From assembly GCA_963722495.1 (NCBI GenBank), contig CAVRND010000028.1, positions 124,001-188,000 of the forward strand: 64,000 bases of DNA, given 5' to 3'. Both the position numbers and the translations under genes were made by a program. The stretch comes from Hyphomicrobium_A sp963722495 (lineage in GTDB: Bacteria; Pseudomonadota; Alphaproteobacteria; Rhizobiales; Hyphomicrobiaceae). The notes beneath the pieces were generated by a model, which did not search any database, had not been told where the DNA came from, and saw only the letters and a list, made by a program, of their open reading frames with translations. Below, one piece after another: positions 62,637-64,000 of this stretch. Every line of letters begins with the position of its first letter. The first letter of the stretch is position 1.

Positions 62637-64000
62637 TCAATTCAAGAGCGGCGACCACGCCGGATCCGACGCGAAAGATGGCGTACGGATCGTTCGCTCG
62701 TTGTAACCCGTCAAATCGACGGAAAAGATTCGCGCACCCCCGTTCTCGCCTTGCGATTCGCGGAAGAACATCAAAACGCGTCCGTTCGGCGCCCAGGTAG
62801 GGCCCTCGTTGTGGTAGCCCTCGGTCAGCACCCGCTCCCCCGAGCCGTCCGGGCGCATGACGCCGATGAGGAAGCGACCGCCGAGTTGCTTGGTAAAGGC
62901 GATGTAATCACCGCGCGGCGACCAGACCGGCGTTGAGTAGCTGCCATCCCCCATGCTGATGCGATGCGCGTTGGAGCCGTCAGAGTTCATCACGTAGATT
63001 TCCTGCTGATTGTCGCGGTCGGTCTCGAACACGATCTGCCGCCCGTCGGGCGAATAGCTCGGGCTGGTGTCGATCGACGTGCCGGGGGTCAGCTTGCGCT
63101 TTTGCTTCGAGCGCAGATCCATCTCGTAGATGCTGGAGTTGCCTTCGGCCTGCATGCTCATGATGACGCGCTGGCCGTCGGGTGAAAAGCGGGGCGCGAA
63201 GGTCATCCCCGGAAAATCGCCGACGATCTCGCGCTGCCCCGTCTCGAGGTTCATGAGGAACACGCGCGGCTGATCGCCGGTGTACGACATGAACGTGATC
63301 TCTTGGTTGGTCGGGCTAAAGCGCGGCGTCAGCACGAGCTCCTGCCCCTTGCTGAGCAGCCGCACGTTGAAGCCGTCCTGGTCCATGATGGCGAGGCGCT
63401 TGATGCGGCGATCCTTCGGCCCCGTCTCGTCGACGAATACGACGCGGGTGTCGAAGTAGCCGGATTCACCCGTCAGCTGTTTGTAGACGTTGTCGGCGAT
63501 GATGTGGCCGACGCGGCGCCAATTTTGCGCGCTGGTGGCGAATCGCTGCCCCGCGAGCTGCCGGCCGGAGGCGACGTCCCAGAGGCGGAACTGCGCCACG
63601 ATGCGGCCGTCGGCGCCGCGCGACACATCGCCCACGACGAGGGCGTCGGCACGGATGGAGCGCCAATCGGGAAAGCGCGGCGCGGCATTGACGTCGCGGA
63701 CCTGCTCAAGGAACGAGCCGCGGTCGAGCGGCTCGAAGAGACCCGAGTTGCCGAGGTCGGATTGGACAACGTCGGCGATGTCGGCGGCGAGCTTTGGATC
63801 GGGGCCGAGGAAAAAAGGAATGGCGATCGGAATAGGCGCGATGGTGCCCTGCGTCTGACGACCCTGCAGGCCGCCGCCCGGCGTCGTGCCGCCACGCAAG
63901 CCACCACCGCCCCCGGCTGCCGGCGGCGGAGGTGCCGGTTCGAACTGGCGCATCTGTCCCTCGAGACCGCCTCCGCCTGAGGGGCCCTTGTAGCTGTCGT
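62637..64000 (-). CDS. tolB: Tol-Pal system protein TolB (N-terminus beyond window)
   Basis: Periplasmic beta-propeller that binds Pal and TolA. At least 453 residues are in the window and the frame is open to its right edge, so the signal peptide is outside. The N-terminal domain is seen (IPIAIPFFLGPDPKLAADIADV, then GLFEPLDRGSFLEQ and RADALVVGDVSRG), then propeller blades with FSPDGQRVIMSMQAEGNSSI, YSPDGRQIVFETDRDNQQEI and WSPRGDYIAFTKQ. An unusual Gly/Pro-rich stretch (PPPPAAGGGGGLRGG) lies before the domain. The end is FASDPAWSPLLN. Confidence 0.95.
   Translation of the reverse strand, partial: DSYKGPSGGGGLEGQMRQFEPAPPPPAAGGGGGLRGGTTPGGGLQGRQTQGTIAPIPIAIPFFLGPDPKLAADIADVVQSDLGNSGLFEPLDRGSFLEQVRDVNAAPRFPDWRSIRADALVVGDVSRGADGRIVAQFRLWDVASGRQLAGQRFATSAQNWRRVGHIIADNVYKQLTGESGYFDTRVVFVDETGPKDRRIKRLAIMDQDGFNVRLLSKGQELVLTPRFSPTNQEITFMSYTGDQPRVFLMNLETGQREIVGDFPGMTFAPRFSPDGQRVIMSMQAEGNSSIYEMDLRSKQKRKLTPGTSIDTSPSYSPDGRQIVFETDRDNQQEIYVMNSDGSNAHRISMGDGSYSTPVWSPRGDYIAFTKQLGGRFLIGVMRPDGSGERVLTEGYHNEGPTWAPNGRVLMFFRESQGENGGARIFSVDLTGYNERTIRTPSFASDPAWSPLLN

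Overview
The window is 64 kb of GC-rich chromosomal DNA whose gene content fits an alphaproteobacterium of the order Hyphomicrobiales (Rhizobiales). The pointers are the divergent glnII / DUF2735 pair, the order aminotransferase-hom-glpX-recJ, a class I PHA synthase, Omp25-type porins, a bacterial leucyl-transferase (bpt) and the block glmM-folP-ftsH-tilS-cpoB-pal-tolB. The genus is not decided by the sequence. No phage, CRISPR array or rRNA is visible; the only tRNA is tRNA-Glu(TTC).

Left part (1-20.5 kb) is accessory and redox-oriented: the end of a multicopper oxidase carrying an FG-GAP-like tail, a tandem ABM-domain membrane protein, a two-gene molybdenum hydroxylase, a FecI-FecR-TonB receptor surface-signalling set whose receptor runs on into a second beta-barrel, a phosphoglycolate phosphatase, a CPA1 antiporter, a Tat-exported oxalate decarboxylase, an exported alpha/beta hydrolase, a DyP peroxidase with an encapsulin-loading tail followed by its encapsulin shell, and a UDG-family protein flanked by two DUF488 proteins.

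The middle (20.6-49 kb) is mostly housekeeping: tRNA-Glu, recJ, glpX, hom, an aminotransferase, phaC, a VIT-family transporter, glutamine metabolism (glnII, glsA), an EF-hand protein, DUF427, a broken autotransporter, metY, a badly broken AMP-dependent acyl ligase, rimK next to bpt, a MuiA-like DUF4139 protein and serC. Intergenic spaces carry palindromic repeat families, including two different TAGTGT-ended hairpins that sit side by side at two distant loci in swapped order.

The right part (50-64 kb) holds two outer-membrane barrels, then glmM, folP, ftsH, tilS and an extended Tol-Pal cluster on the minus strand: tolB (cut by the window edge), three tandem 39-44 residue lipoproteins, pal, a TPR-OmpA protein and cpoB. 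The three mini-lipoproteins are the most novel-looking feature.

About a third of the genes, including ones expected to be essential or central (hom, tilS, bpt), are split by frameshifts. Where I could resolve them they look like one extra base in a short homopolymer, so most are probably sequence errors and not true gene decay. Gene spans below are given for the reconstructed gene, with the break position stated.
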